Source: Actinomycetes bacterium
Lineage (GTDB): Bacteria; Actinomycetota; Acidimicrobiia; Acidimicrobiales; RAAP-2
Assembly: GCA_021778895.1 (NCBI GenBank)
Contig: JAJYBR010000005.1
Coordinates: 97,034 to 161,033, forward strand
Length of the DNA stretch: 64,000 nucleotides
Direction of reading: 5' to 3'
Of the stretch, positions 45,707 to 54,926 are shown piece after piece; the stretch's first letter is position 1, and every line of letters begins with the position of its first letter. Below the pieces are notes generated by a model. The model did not search any database. It saw nothing but the letters and a program-made list of their open reading frames with translations, and was not told the origin of the DNA. The position numbers were made by a program, and so were the translations under genes.

Positions 45707-46392
45707 GACTGGCCCCGCCACACCGGCCGGCGCAGGTCGTCGTAGAAGACGTCGCGCTGGTCGCCGTCGATGGCGGCGAAGATCGGGTCGGCCCAGCGCT
45801 CGGCACCGAGCGTGGGGCTGGGCAGGGCGTCGCGGGAGAACCAGCCGACATCGAGCGTCTCGAGCGGGTGCGGGGTGAGCTCGCCGCCCACGACCCGGCA
45901 GTGGAAGACGAGCGAGTAGAGCGGGATGCGCGAGACGCCCAGGCGCATGCCGTCGAGCACGCCGATGAGCCGCACCGGCTCGACGGCGATCCCGGTCTCC
46001 TCGAGGACCTCCTTGACGACGACCTCGGGCGCCGAGTACCCCACGTCACACCAGCCCGTCGGGTACAGCCAGACGCCCGAGTCAGCCCGCTGGATGAGCA
46101 GCAGCTCACCGCGCTCGTTGCCCACCGCGGCGCCGACGGCGACCTTCGGGGTGACGTAGCCGGGCACCCCGCGCCCCTGGTCGGCCAGCCACTCGGTGAC
46201 GTAGCCGTCCACGTCGAGCCGGTCGCCCCGACCCTCCTCGGCCGCCGTCTTGATGTCGGCGGCGATGTGGAGGACCTCCTCGTAGCGCTCGCGCTCGAAC
46301 TGGCTGTCGGTGAATCCGAGGCCGGTGCGCGCGACGCCGGCCAGCGCCTCGGCCCAGCGCCGCAGCATCTTCTCGGTGACGTCGCTCATCAT
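45703..46392 (-). CDS. NUDIX hydrolase with N-terminal helical domain
   Basis: The 229-residue protein has an N-terminal helical region of about 65 residues (LRRWAEALAGVARTGLGFTDSQFERERYEEVL), the kind found ahead of some ADP-ribose/NUDIX enzymes. A Nudix domain follows with the variant box region VGYSAPEVVVKEVLEETGI. The substrate is probably an ADP-ribose-like nucleotide (inference). The ATG overlaps the chdC stop (ATGA). Operon order chdC-NUDIX-GNAT. Confidence 0.88.
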   Translation of the reverse strand: MMSDVTEKMLRRWAEALAGVARTGLGFTDSQFERERYEEVLHIAADIKTAAEEGRGDRLDVDGYVTEWLADQGRGVPGYVTPKVAVGAAVGNERGELLLIQRADSGVWLYPTGWCDVGYSAPEVVVKEVLEETGIAVEPVRLIGVLDGMRLGVSRIPLYSLVFHCRVVGGELTPHPLETLDVGWFSRDALPSPTLGAERWADPIFAAIDGDQRDVFYDDLRRPVWRGQS

Positions 46393-47075
46393 TCGCCCAC
46401 CGTGGCCGCCAGCACCTCGGCGACGCTGCCGACCATGCCGGTGTAGAAGGGCCCGAACTCGCCGTAATGGGTCGAGGCCTCGTCGTAGCGCATCGTGTAG
46501 ACGCACTCCTTCAGGTCGTCGAGGTGGGCCCCGAAGAGCGTCACGCCCCACTCCCAGTCATCCAGGCCCGTCGACCCGGTCACCAGCTGGAGCACCCGCC
46601 CGCGGAACTCGCGGCCGGTCTTGCCGTGCTCGCGCATCAGGCGCTCACGGTCGTCGTAGGCCAGCGCGTACCAGTTGTGCTCCTCCCCGCGGCGCTTGGA
46701 CATCGGGTAGAAGCAGAAGGCGGGAAGTCCCTCGGGCGGCAGCGTCGGGAAGAGACGGTCCTGGCGCATCTTCTCGGGCAGTCCGGCGGCGTACTCGCTC
46801 ACCTCGGTGACCGAGACGTAACTGTCCACGACGGCGAGGCCGGCCCGCTGGATCTCGGACTGGAAGCGGCGCAGATCCCACAGATCATTGCCGAGGACCA
46901 TGAAGCAGGAGTCCGCCTTGGCCCCCACGATGGCGGCGCTGACGACCTGCAATCCGCTGGCACGCGCCTGCTCGACCGCGGCGTCGATGGCCGCCGTGTC
47001 GACCGGTCCGACCGCCTGGCAGAACAGGTGAACGACGCTGAGTCCCCGCGTGGGGACGACCGGGAGGGGAGCCAT
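46389..47075 (-). CDS. chdC: Coproheme decarboxylase (HemQ)
   Basis: This enzyme makes heme b from coproheme in the Gram-positive coproporphyrin pathway. The 228-residue chlorite-dismutase-like fold has the catalytic-loop Tyr in FYPMSKRR, and the conserved segment VTGSTGLDDWEWGVTLFG. The ATG follows TAGCAT by 6 nt (leaderless). It is the first gene of a three-gene operon with NUDIX and GNAT genes; the link between them is unknown. Confidence 0.95.
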   Translation of the reverse strand: MAPLPVVPTRGLSVVHLFCQAVGPVDTAAIDAAVEQARASGLQVVSAAIVGAKADSCFMVLGNDLWDLRRFQSEIQRAGLAVVDSYVSVTEVSEYAAGLPEKMRQDRLFPTLPPEGLPAFCFYPMSKRRGEEHNWYALAYDDRERLMREHGKTGREFRGRVLQLVTGSTGLDDWEWGVTLFGAHLDDLKECVYTMRYDEASTHYGEFGPFYTGMVGSVAEVLAATVGE

Positions 47076-47154
47076 GGGGCCATGCTAGGGCCCCTCACCA
47101 GCGCACGCGCCAGGGAGCCGGGGCGTCGCCCGGCCCCCTGGCGCGCGGCGTGGA

Positions 47155-48828
<1,674 letters not shown>

Positions 48829-48855
48829 TTAGCACTCAGTATACCCGAGTGCTAA
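48829..48855 (-). promoter_or_regulatory. CIRCE element (HrcA operator) of groEL
   Basis: TTAGCACTC and GAGTGCTAA form a perfect 9-9-9 inverted repeat, identical to the CIRCE consensus. A -10-like TATACT lies inside the spacer (48838-48843), so HrcA would sit over the promoter. It ends 3 bp before the cysO stop codon. Confidence 0.96.
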
Positions 48856-48858
48856 TGA

Positions 48859-49134
48859 TCACCCTCCCGCGACCGCCGGCACCAAGGAGACGGTCTGGCC
48901 CTCGCGCACCGCGGTGTCGAGGCCATCGAGGAAGCGGACGTCCTCGTCGGCGACGAAGACGTTCACGAAGCGCCGCAATGACCCCCGGTCGTCGAGCACG
49001 CGACCGGCGATCCCGGGGAAGCGCTCGTCGACCGCGACGATGGCCTGACGCACCGTCGCCGCCTCGACCGGGACCTCGCTCGCGCCCCCGACGAGGGCCC
49101 GCAGCTGGCTGGGCAGACGCACCGTGACGCTCAT
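48859..49134 (-). CDS. cysO: CysO-type ubiquitin-like sulfur carrier protein
   Basis: The 91-residue MoaD/ThiS-fold protein ends in AVAGG, the diglycine that is activated to a thiocarboxylate. RFVNVFVADEDVRFLDGL closely resembles mycobacterial CysO (RFVNIYVNDEDVRFSGGL, from memory). CysO-thiocarboxylate donates sulfur in cysteine synthesis through CysM and Mec. Neither is present here. Instead the ATG overlaps the thrC stop by four bases (ATGA), so it is coupled to thrC and under the same riboswitch. Confidence 0.9.
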   Translation of the reverse strand: MSVTVRLPSQLRALVGGASEVPVEAATVRQAIVAVDERFPGIAGRVLDDRGSLRRFVNVFVADEDVRFLDGLDTAVREGQTVSLVPAVAGG

Positions 49135-50378
49135 CGGGCCACCACCAGGCGGTCGTTCGCCAGTGCGGCCTCGGCGGCCGCGAGCGACGGGGGAACCGTC
49201 GCCGAGACGCCGGCGCGGTCGGCGATGGCATCGAGTGTCTTCAGCCCGTGTCCCGAGATGATGGCGACGATGGACGCCTCGGGGTCCAGCGTTCCGCGCT
49301 CGACCAGCTGGTGCAAGGTGGCCACCGTCACCCCGCCGGCAGTCTCGGCGAAGATGCCCTCGGTCTCGGCCAGCTCGGCGATGCCGTCGAGGATCGCCGC
49401 ATCGCTGACTGAGCCCGCGTCCCCGCCACCCCGGCGCAGCTCGTCGAGGACGTAGGGACCGTCGGCCGGGTTCCCGATGGCCAGGGACCGCGCGATCGTC
49501 GACGGGCGCTGGGGGGTGACGAACTCGTCACCCCGGGCGAAGGCCGTGGCGATCGGCGAGCACCCGGCGGCCTGGGCGGCGAACATCCGCGGGGCGGCCC
49601 CGGTCACCAGGTCGAGCGCCAGCAGCTGGTCGAACCCCTTGGCCACCTTGGTGAACTGGCTGCCCGACGCGACCGGCACGACCACCTGGGCCGGGAGGCG
49701 CCAGCCCAGCTGCTCGACGATCTCGAAGGCCAGGGTCTTGGAGCCCTCGGCGTAGTAGGGGCGCAGGTTGACGTTGACGAAGGCCCACTCGGGGTGCTCG
49801 TCGACCAGCTCCACGCACAGGCGGTTCACGTCGTCATAGTTCCCCTCCACGGCGAGGACCGTGCCCCCGAAGATCGACGACATCGCGACCTTGGAGCGCT
49901 CCAGGTCGTGCGGGATGATCGTCACGCTCGGCCAGCCGATCGCCGCCGCGTGCGCCGCGACCGAGGTCGCCAGGTTGCCCGTCGAGGCACAGGCCGCCGT
50001 GGTGAAGCCCAGCCGCCGCGCGCTGGACAGGGCCGTCGCAACGACCCGGTCCTTGAACGAGCCGGTGGGGTTGCGCGTGTCGTCCTTCAGCCACAGCTCG
50101 CGCACGCCCAGGCGCGCGGCCAGGCGGTCGGCCCGTCGCAGCGGTGTCCAGCCCGCCCCGAGGTCGATCGGCGCGTCTCCCGCGTCGGGCAGCAGGTCGT
50201 GGTAGCGCCAGATGGAGCGCGGTCCCGACTCGATCGAGGCCCGGGTGATGGTTCCTCGCGCGGCGGCGAGGTCGTAGGTCACCTCCAGGGGCCCGAAGCA
50301 CTCGTCGCACGAGTAGCGCGCGTCATCGGGGTAGGTGGCGCCGCATTCGCGGCAACGAAGGCCGGTGGCGAAACTCAC
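49131..50378 (-). CDS. thrC: Threonine synthase-like PLP enzyme (SAM-riboswitch-controlled)
   Basis: The 415-residue fold-type II PLP enzyme has an N-terminal four-Cys zinc motif (Cys9, 12, 24, 27). Lys109 in NPTGSFKD binds PLP. CASTGNLATSVAAHAA and VVPVASGSQFTK are further threonine synthase marks. Threonine synthases convert O-phosphohomoserine to threonine. Coupling to cysO and a SAM riboswitch leader suggest that this copy may instead serve sulfur amino acid synthesis. GTG 50378 has AAGGA 5 nt upstream. Confidence 0.9.
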   Translation of the reverse strand: MSFATGLRCRECGATYPDDARYSCDECFGPLEVTYDLAAARGTITRASIESGPRSIWRYHDLLPDAGDAPIDLGAGWTPLRRADRLAARLGVRELWLKDDTRNPTGSFKDRVVATALSSARRLGFTTAACASTGNLATSVAAHAAAIGWPSVTIIPHDLERSKVAMSSIFGGTVLAVEGNYDDVNRLCVELVDEHPEWAFVNVNLRPYYAEGSKTLAFEIVEQLGWRLPAQVVVPVASGSQFTKVAKGFDQLLALDLVTGAAPRMFAAQAAGCSPIATAFARGDEFVTPQRPSTIARSLAIGNPADGPYVLDELRRGGGDAGSVSDAAILDGIAELAETEGIFAETAGGVTVATLHQLVERGTLDPEASIVAIISGHGLKTLDAIADRAGVSATVPPSLAAAEAALANDRLVVAR

Positions 50379-50388
50379 AGCATTCCTT

Positions 50389-50476
50389 TCATCGTTCGGG
50401 CTTTGGCACCTGGTCGGCATGGCCGACTGGTTGTCGCGACTTCGACGGGCCCGTCCCTCAGTCGCTCTTGATGACG
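50389..50476 (-). ncRNA. SAM-type (S-box-like) riboswitch of thrC-cysO
   Basis: The RNA has the S-box core in order: P1 TCATC...GATGA (50474-50470 with 50393-50389), ATCAAGAG, P2 GCGAC/GTCGC around TGAGGGA and GGGCCC, GACAACC, P3 GTCGGC/GCCGAC, and AGGTGCCAAAGCC. There is almost no P4 between the last core segment and P1, so it may be the SAM-I/IV variant rather than classical SAM-I. The closing P1 strand directly abuts the AAGGA ribosome site of thrC, so SAM binding probably blocks translation. Confidence 0.85.
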
Positions 50477-50481
50477 GGTCC

Positions 50482-50511
50482 ATTGTGACGGCAACGGCGC
50501 CGGGCTGTCAA
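50482..50511 (-). promoter_or_regulatory. Promoter of thrC-cysO (-35 TTGACA, 18 nt, -10 CACAAT)
   Basis: TTGACA (50511-50506) and CACAAT (50487-50482) are separated by 18 nt. The predicted start is about 6 nt before the riboswitch 5' strand. A standard promoter with a leader contrasts with the leaderless genes around it. It points in the opposite direction to the -10 of gpgS (TAACCT 50521-50526). Confidence 0.75.
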
Positions 50512-50532
50512 GTGCGCCCCTAACCTCGGTGC

Positions 50533-51300
50533 GTGGCTGACTCCCCCTGGACGCTGGGCGCGGCCGACTACGACGACGAACGGGTGAGTCGGGCCGCCGA
50601 GTCACGCTCGGTCGCGGTGGTCATCCCCGCGCGCGACGAGGAGGCGACGCTCGGAGCGGTCCTCGAGGCGGTCAGCGACTTCGGCGACCTCGAGGAGGTC
50701 GTCGTCGTCGACGACCACTCCCACGACGGCACCGCCGATGTCGCCCGTCGCCACGGCGCGCGGGTCGTCACCCTGGAGGGCCCGCCGGGCAAGGGAGCAG
50801 CACTGCGCGCCGGGGCGCGCGCGACCACCAGCGAGCTGCTCGTCTTCCTCGACGCCGACGTCGTCAACACCACCCGCGAGTTCGTTGGGCGTCTGATCCA
50901 GCCCCTCCTCGAGGAGCCGCGGATCCACCTCGTCAAGGGCTACTACCAGCGCCCCTTCGGCGACCAGCAGTCCGGCGGCGGTCGGGTCACCGAGCTGACC
51001 GCGCGGCCGATCCTCGCGCTGCTCTTCCCCGACCTGCGCGAGATCCGCCAGCCCCTGGCCGGCGAGACGGCGCTGCGGCGCAGCGTGCTCGACGTGATCG
51101 ACCTCGAGCACGCCTACGGTGTGGAGATCGCCCTGCTCATCGACGTGGCCCGCCGCTTCGGCGTGGGCTCGCTCGCCCAGGTCGACCTCGGCATCCGGCG
51201 TCATCGCAACCGCCCGCTCGAGGAGCTGCGCCCGATGGCCGGCGAGGTGCTGCGCGCCGCTCTGCTGCGCTTCGGGTTCGAGCTCCCGCCCGCCGACTAG
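50533..51300 (+). CDS. gpgS: Glucosyl-3-phosphoglycerate synthase
   Basis: The 255-residue GT-A glycosyltransferase (GT81) has nucleotide-sugar motifs VVIPARDEEATLG and FLDADVVNT. The family signature segments are HLVKGYYQRPF, GGGRVTELTARPILALLFPDL, QPLAGE and YGVEIALLIDV with a final RRHRNRPLEEL. It makes glucosyl-3-phosphoglycerate, the first step to glucosylglycerate and methylglucose lipopolysaccharides. GTG 50533 lies 6 nt after TAACCT (leaderless). Confidence 0.93.
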   Translation: MADSPWTLGAADYDDERVSRAAESRSVAVVIPARDEEATLGAVLEAVSDFGDLEEVVVVDDHSHDGTADVARRHGARVVTLEGPPGKGAALRAGARATTSELLVFLDADVVNTTREFVGRLIQPLLEEPRIHLVKGYYQRPFGDQQSGGGRVTELTARPILALLFPDLREIRQPLAGETALRRSVLDVIDLEHAYGVEIALLIDVARRFGVGSLAQVDLGIRRHRNRPLEELRPMAGEVLRAALLRFGFELPPAD

Positions 51301-51797
51301 CCGGCGGCGAGGGGCGCGTCGGGTCCCAGGATCACGACGACGTCATCGCTCGCGGCACCGCTGACCGGTGTCTGGCCGCCGAGGGCCCGCACCGACGTGA
51401 ACGGCACCTTGATCTCGCGAGCGATGAGACGCGCGGCCCACTGGTAGCCGGGGTTGAACAGGATCTCGGTGGCGCTGACCCGCGGTCCGTTGAGTTGCGG
51501 CAGCGTGTCCCACCCGATGGTCAAGAGCTGCTGGGTGTACTCGCGCGCGAGTCCGGACACCGCGGTCCCATTGGCCACCTGGACCCGGACCTTCGACTTG
51601 GGCGGGGGCACCGTCGTCGAGGTCACGTGGTGGCCGGGCACCGTGGTCGAGGGCGAGGTCCCAGACGTGGCCGGTGCCGGCGTGCGCAGGATCAGGTAGG
51701 AGCCGCCGATGAAGGCGACGAGGATGATCAGGACGATCGTCAAGGAGGGCTGGTAATGCGAGCCGGGCTTCGTCGGCTGCTCGGCGGCGGGATCCAC
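51297..51797 (-). CDS. LytR C-terminal domain membrane protein
   Basis: The 166-residue protein has a short cytoplasmic start, one membrane helix (LTIVLIILVAFIGGSYLIL), a Thr/Pro linker and a LytR_C-type domain (VRVQVANGTAVSGLAREYTQQL). The domain is found beside LytR-CpsA-Psr cell-wall ligases. GTG 51797 lies 6 nt after TAGGCT (51804-51809), a leaderless arrangement. It converges with gpgS with overlapping stops. The role is probably at the cell wall. Confidence 0.88.
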   Translation of the reverse strand: MDPAAEQPTKPGSHYQPSLTIVLIILVAFIGGSYLILRTPAPATSGTSPSTTVPGHHVTSTTVPPPKSKVRVQVANGTAVSGLAREYTQQLLTIGWDTLPQLNGPRVSATEILFNPGYQWAARLIAREIKVPFTSVRALGGQTPVSGAASDDVVVILGPDAPLAAG

Positions 51798-51898
51798 GTC
51801 GTCAGCCTAGAGCGACCAACTCCCCGGCGGGAGAAGAACACGGCGCGCGCCGCGCGACGGCGGCGAAGGAGCGGCGGCCGGCCACCAGATGCACTCAG

Positions 51899-51904
51899 TA
51901 GTCT
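51899..51904 (+). promoter_or_regulatory. -10 element of tRNA-Thr
   Basis: TAGTCT ends 12 nt before the mature 5' end of tRNA-Thr, at a spacing expected for a tRNA precursor with a short 5' leader. Confidence 0.5.
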
Positions 51905-51916
51905 GGTGCGGACCTG

Positions 51917-51991
51917 GCCGGTGTGGCGCAGTGGTAGCGCAGGCGATTTGTAATCGTCAGGTCGGGGGTTCGAATCCCTCCACCGGCTCCA
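51917..51991 (+). tRNA. tRNA-Thr (anticodon TGT)
   Basis: Acceptor GCCGGTG pairs with CACCGGC, the anticodon stem is GGCGA/TCGTC with loop TTTGTAA (anticodon TGT), and the T-arm is GGGGGTTCGAATCCC. The discriminator is T at 51988. CCA is encoded (51989-51991). The sequence after it is the AT-richer accessory stretch; no second copy of its 3' end was found downstream. Confidence 0.95.
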
Positions 51992-51999
51992 GTGCGATG

Positions 52000-52721
52000 C
52001 CTCAGGGCTTCTGGGACGCCTGAACCCCCAAACGTCATTCCCGGCCGCGGAATCTCTTCGCGGGATCCAAGGTGCCCTGGCGAAGGAGAGCGCCCCCGAG
52101 ACTCAGCACTCGGACGTCGGGGTCGGCGACGAGCAGGACGACGTGCTCGCGGCGTTGCCCGGCGCTCTCGAGCTGGACAACTCGAACGCCATCGACGCCC
52201 GCGCCGGCGCCCTGGTGCCCGCGCGCCCCGTCCTCGTCGGAAGTGCGGGCATCGCCGACGAGTTCGCCACGCGCCAGTTGCGTCTGCGCGACTACCGCAC
52301 CACCCAGTAACGGGCCCACCGATCCGGTGCTCACCACGCTGCGCCGCCAGCTCGTCGCGCGGTCCCGAGGCCTGGCCAGCCTGGCCGACACGAAACTTCT
52401 GTTCGACCTACTTCACCTCGGCAACGCCCCAGGGGACGCCGAGGTCTTTACTCTACGCTGAGTCAGGAGCTCGAACAGCGTCACAGCGCGGTCGCTCCGG
52501 TGAAGAAGATCGCTTTTCATCAGGAGAAACCCGACTTCGTTGGACCATCGCACCAAAATGCGAGGCGAGCAAATGGGCTCAGGGAGATGAAATCGAGGAG
52601 CAAATAACAATTCAAGTTGCGCCCGCGGCGACGCAATCCTATGTTGGGGCCGCATCATGAAATTTCCATGGTGCTCGGTGTGCGGATAATGCGTACCGGT
52701 CTTGCAGTAAGGAGGTTAATT
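52000..52721 (+). other. Gap with degraded coding remnants and an AT-richer leader
   Basis: No intact gene is seen. From about 52069 to 52310 a plus-strand frame with strong GC3 bias reads ALAKESAPETQHSDVG... to EFATRQLRLRDYRTTQ and a TAA stop, with no start codon. Another frame near 52320-52461 reads VLTTLRRQLVARSRGLASLADTKLL to a TGA. Both look like tails of decayed genes. From about 52500 the base composition becomes more AT-rich and leads to the secreted-protein gene. Confidence 0.4.
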
Positions 52722-53378
52722 GTGAATTTCAAACGAACACTCATGGCCGGTGTCTTGAGTTTTGGGATGCTCCTGTGGGGCCTGGGCGGTCTGACCCAAG
52801 CCGGCGCAGGAAACGGTAACGGAGCACCCAGTGGCCCTCACTACAACCTGAACCTGATCGGCTTTGCGAATGGGCAGAACTACACGCAGGACAACTCGGG
52901 TGGGAATGTCATCCATGTGCCGCTCTACGGCAACTGCACCATCGACTTGACCGAGGGAAGTTTCGCGGTTCTTGACAGCAACTGCACGGGCGGTAACAAC
53001 GCCCTCTTCCAGCTCCCGGCTCCGGATCCGACCAATTCCGGCACCAGTGCGTACTCCGTCTTCGTCGCCACCCGTGGCAAGCCACTTGGTACTGCGACGA
53101 TGCAGTCGTGCTACATAGACTCGTCGGGCACGCAGTACTGCTCTACGTACCTCCTCCCGCTCAAGCGCAATTTCGGACCGAGCAAGTTCGACAACGTCAC
53201 CAAGTATCTCTTGTACGTCTACGCATGCGTGAGCGGCACGGTCACGCGAGTGCCGTTGTTCTCGGATTCCACGGAGCAGTACTACTGGCAATACGACAAC
53301 TACGGTCTTCGCAACGCTGCCCTGCGCTTCTACCCGGGCGTGCAGACGATCGTTCCGAGCGGCGGTAGCAGCTGCTGA
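52722..53378 (+). CDS. Secreted protein of unknown function
   Basis: The 218-residue product has a signal peptide (KRTLMAGVLSFGMLLWGLGGL) and a mature domain starting PHYNLNLIGF. It includes several Cys (YGNCTIDL, SNCTGG, SCYIDSSGTQYC) and a YYWQYDNYGLRNAALRFY segment. Similar HYNLN-type secreted proteins exist in scattered bacteria, but no function is known. GTG 52722 has AAGGAGG 6 nt upstream, clearly better than the upstream in-frame starts. Codon use is less GC-biased than its neighbours, suggesting transfer. Confidence 0.75.
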   Translation: MNFKRTLMAGVLSFGMLLWGLGGLTQAGAGNGNGAPSGPHYNLNLIGFANGQNYTQDNSGGNVIHVPLYGNCTIDLTEGSFAVLDSNCTGGNNALFQLPAPDPTNSGTSAYSVFVATRGKPLGTATMQSCYIDSSGTQYCSTYLLPLKRNFGPSKFDNVTKYLLYVYACVSGTVTRVPLFSDSTEQYYWQYDNYGLRNAALRFYPGVQTIVPSGGSSC

Positions 53379-53392
53379 GTCAACGCCGTCCT

Positions 53393-53423
53393 CATTGCGG
53401 GGGCGCTAGCCGCCCCCGCAATG
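53393..53423. terminator. Strong bidirectional hairpin after the secreted-protein gene
   Basis: CATTGCGGGGGCG and CGCCCCCGCAATG form a perfect 13-bp stem with a 5-nt loop (CTAGC), 15 bp after the stop codon. There is no downstream U-run, but the stability and position suggest termination. Confidence 0.7.
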
Positions 53424-53694
53424 GGCACGTCGGAGGACTCGAATCTCGATCGGGCTTGCGTCCGATCTCGTAGGACTCAGCAGTCCCCACCGGCACCGCG
53501 CCAGGCACCCTGCAGTTGCCTGTGATTCTCGACCTCGCCACAGCGTGACTGAGCGGCTCTGCCTCCTCATGGGATTGAGTGGGTCGAAAGTCACGCTTCT
53601 GAGATCGCACTCCGGAGTTCCCACTGGTCGCCCGAGGGGTGGCAAGGATTCCTGAGCGACCGCGTCCGCGCCGCCTCGGCGCGCTCGGCCTCGG
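53424..53694. other. Intergenic stretch without a clear gene
   Basis: No open frame here has coding character. Short repeats of the type GGACTC/GAGTCC occur around 53430-53490 and 53560-53620. A tRNA-like T-arm was considered and not supported. The last 10 bp hold the -10 of the MFS gene (TAGCGT, 53695-53700). Confidence 0.4.
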
Positions 53695-53706
53695 TAGCGT
53701 GGGGCG

Positions 53707-54921
53707 GTGAGTTCACCGACTCCCGTCGCGACGCTTAGGCGCAATCGCAACTTCCAGAACCTGTGGGTCGGCCAGTTCCTCTCCGACCTCGGCTCGGCGA
53801 TCGGCATCCTCGCCTACCCGCTCCTCCTCCTCGACCTGACGCGCTCGACCGCGTTGGCGGGCACCGTGGCCACCCTCGCCTCGCTGGCCGCGTTCGTGGT
53901 CCGCCTGCCCGCTGGCTCTCTCGCCGACCGCGTCGACCGTCGCCGCACGATGGTGATCACCGATGCCGTCCGGGCGGTCGTACTGCTGGCCCTCGCCGTG
54001 GCGGTCGCCACCCACCACGTGGCGTGGCCCGTCGTGTTAGTCGTCGCCATCATCGACCGACTGGGCGACACCATCTTCAACCCGACCTCGACCGCCATCC
54101 TGCCCGTGATCATCGAGGACTCCCAGTTCGAGACAGCCGTGGCGGCCAACGAGGGGCGCCAGTACGCGGCGAGCATGATCGGTCCGGCCCTCGGTGGCGC
54201 GCTGTTCAGCGCCGCCCGGGCCATCCCGTTCGTGGCCGATGCCGTCAGCTACGGGATCTCCACGGTGACCTCGCTGCGCCTGAAGGGGAACTTTCGCGCG
54301 GCCGAGGCGGAGCACCACGGGCTGTGGCGCGAGTCCATCGACAGCCTCCGTTACCTGTGGAGCGACCGCGTCTTGCGCATCGTCATCACCCAGGCGCCCT
54401 TGATCAACTTCGCCTTCAACGGCATCGTCATCTCGTTGGTCTTCGCGATGCGGAAGTACGGGTATTCCGCCGGCCTCGTCGGACTCGCCCAGGCCGGCAT
54501 CATGATTGGTGGACTGCTCGGTGCCCTCCTCGCCCCGCGACTGCGCGGCCACTTCACCCTGCACCAGATCGTCGCGATCTTCACGACGATCGGCACCGGG
54601 CTCTTCGTCCTCTCGGCGGTCCTCGCGCCCACTCCGTGGATGGCCCTGCCCATCGGGGCCTCCGCCATCCTCGCCCCGACCGCCAATGCCGCCCTGATGG
54701 GCGAGCTCCTCCGGCGCACGCCGGACGAGATGCGCGGTCGCGCCACCAACGCCGTCACGCAGGCAGCGATGGCCCTCGCGGTCCTGGCTCCGCTCGCCGC
54801 CGGCCTCGCCTTGGAGCACCTCAGCGCACGCGCCGGAGTCGGCATCTTCGCCGTCGCCATGGCCATCACCGCAGTGATCGCCAACGCCAGCCGCGCTGGG
54901 CGCACGCCGGATCCGGCGTGA
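53707..54921 (+). CDS. MFS transporter (EntS-like)
   Basis: The 404-residue protein has about 12 membrane segments. NFQNLWVGQFLSDLGSAIGIL opens the first, and the MFS motif A-like loop is RLPAGSLADRVDRRRTMV. It also has FNPTSTAILPVIIED, a segment common in MFS_3 exporters. The substrate is unknown; relatives export siderophores or drugs. GTG 53707 lies 6 nt after TAGCGT (leaderless). Downstream is the convergent repeat-protein gene. Confidence 0.9.
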   Translation: MSSPTPVATLRRNRNFQNLWVGQFLSDLGSAIGILAYPLLLLDLTRSTALAGTVATLASLAAFVVRLPAGSLADRVDRRRTMVITDAVRAVVLLALAVAVATHHVAWPVVLVVAIIDRLGDTIFNPTSTAILPVIIEDSQFETAVAANEGRQYAASMIGPALGGALFSAARAIPFVADAVSYGISTVTSLRLKGNFRAAEAEHHGLWRESIDSLRYLWSDRVLRIVITQAPLINFAFNGIVISLVFAMRKYGYSAGLVGLAQAGIMIGGLLGALLAPRLRGHFTLHQIVAIFTTIGTGLFVLSAVLAPTPWMALPIGASAILAPTANAALMGELLRRTPDEMRGRATNAVTQAAMALAVLAPLAAGLALEHLSARAGVGIFAVAMAITAVIANASRAGRTPDPA

Positions 54922-54926
54922 CGCTC

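Noticed and set aside
53430..53510. tRNA-like T-arm remnant (ATTCGAGTCCTCC on the minus strand)
   Set aside because: The flanking bases do not form a T-stem and no acceptor or anticodon arm can be built, so no tRNA or att site is claimed.
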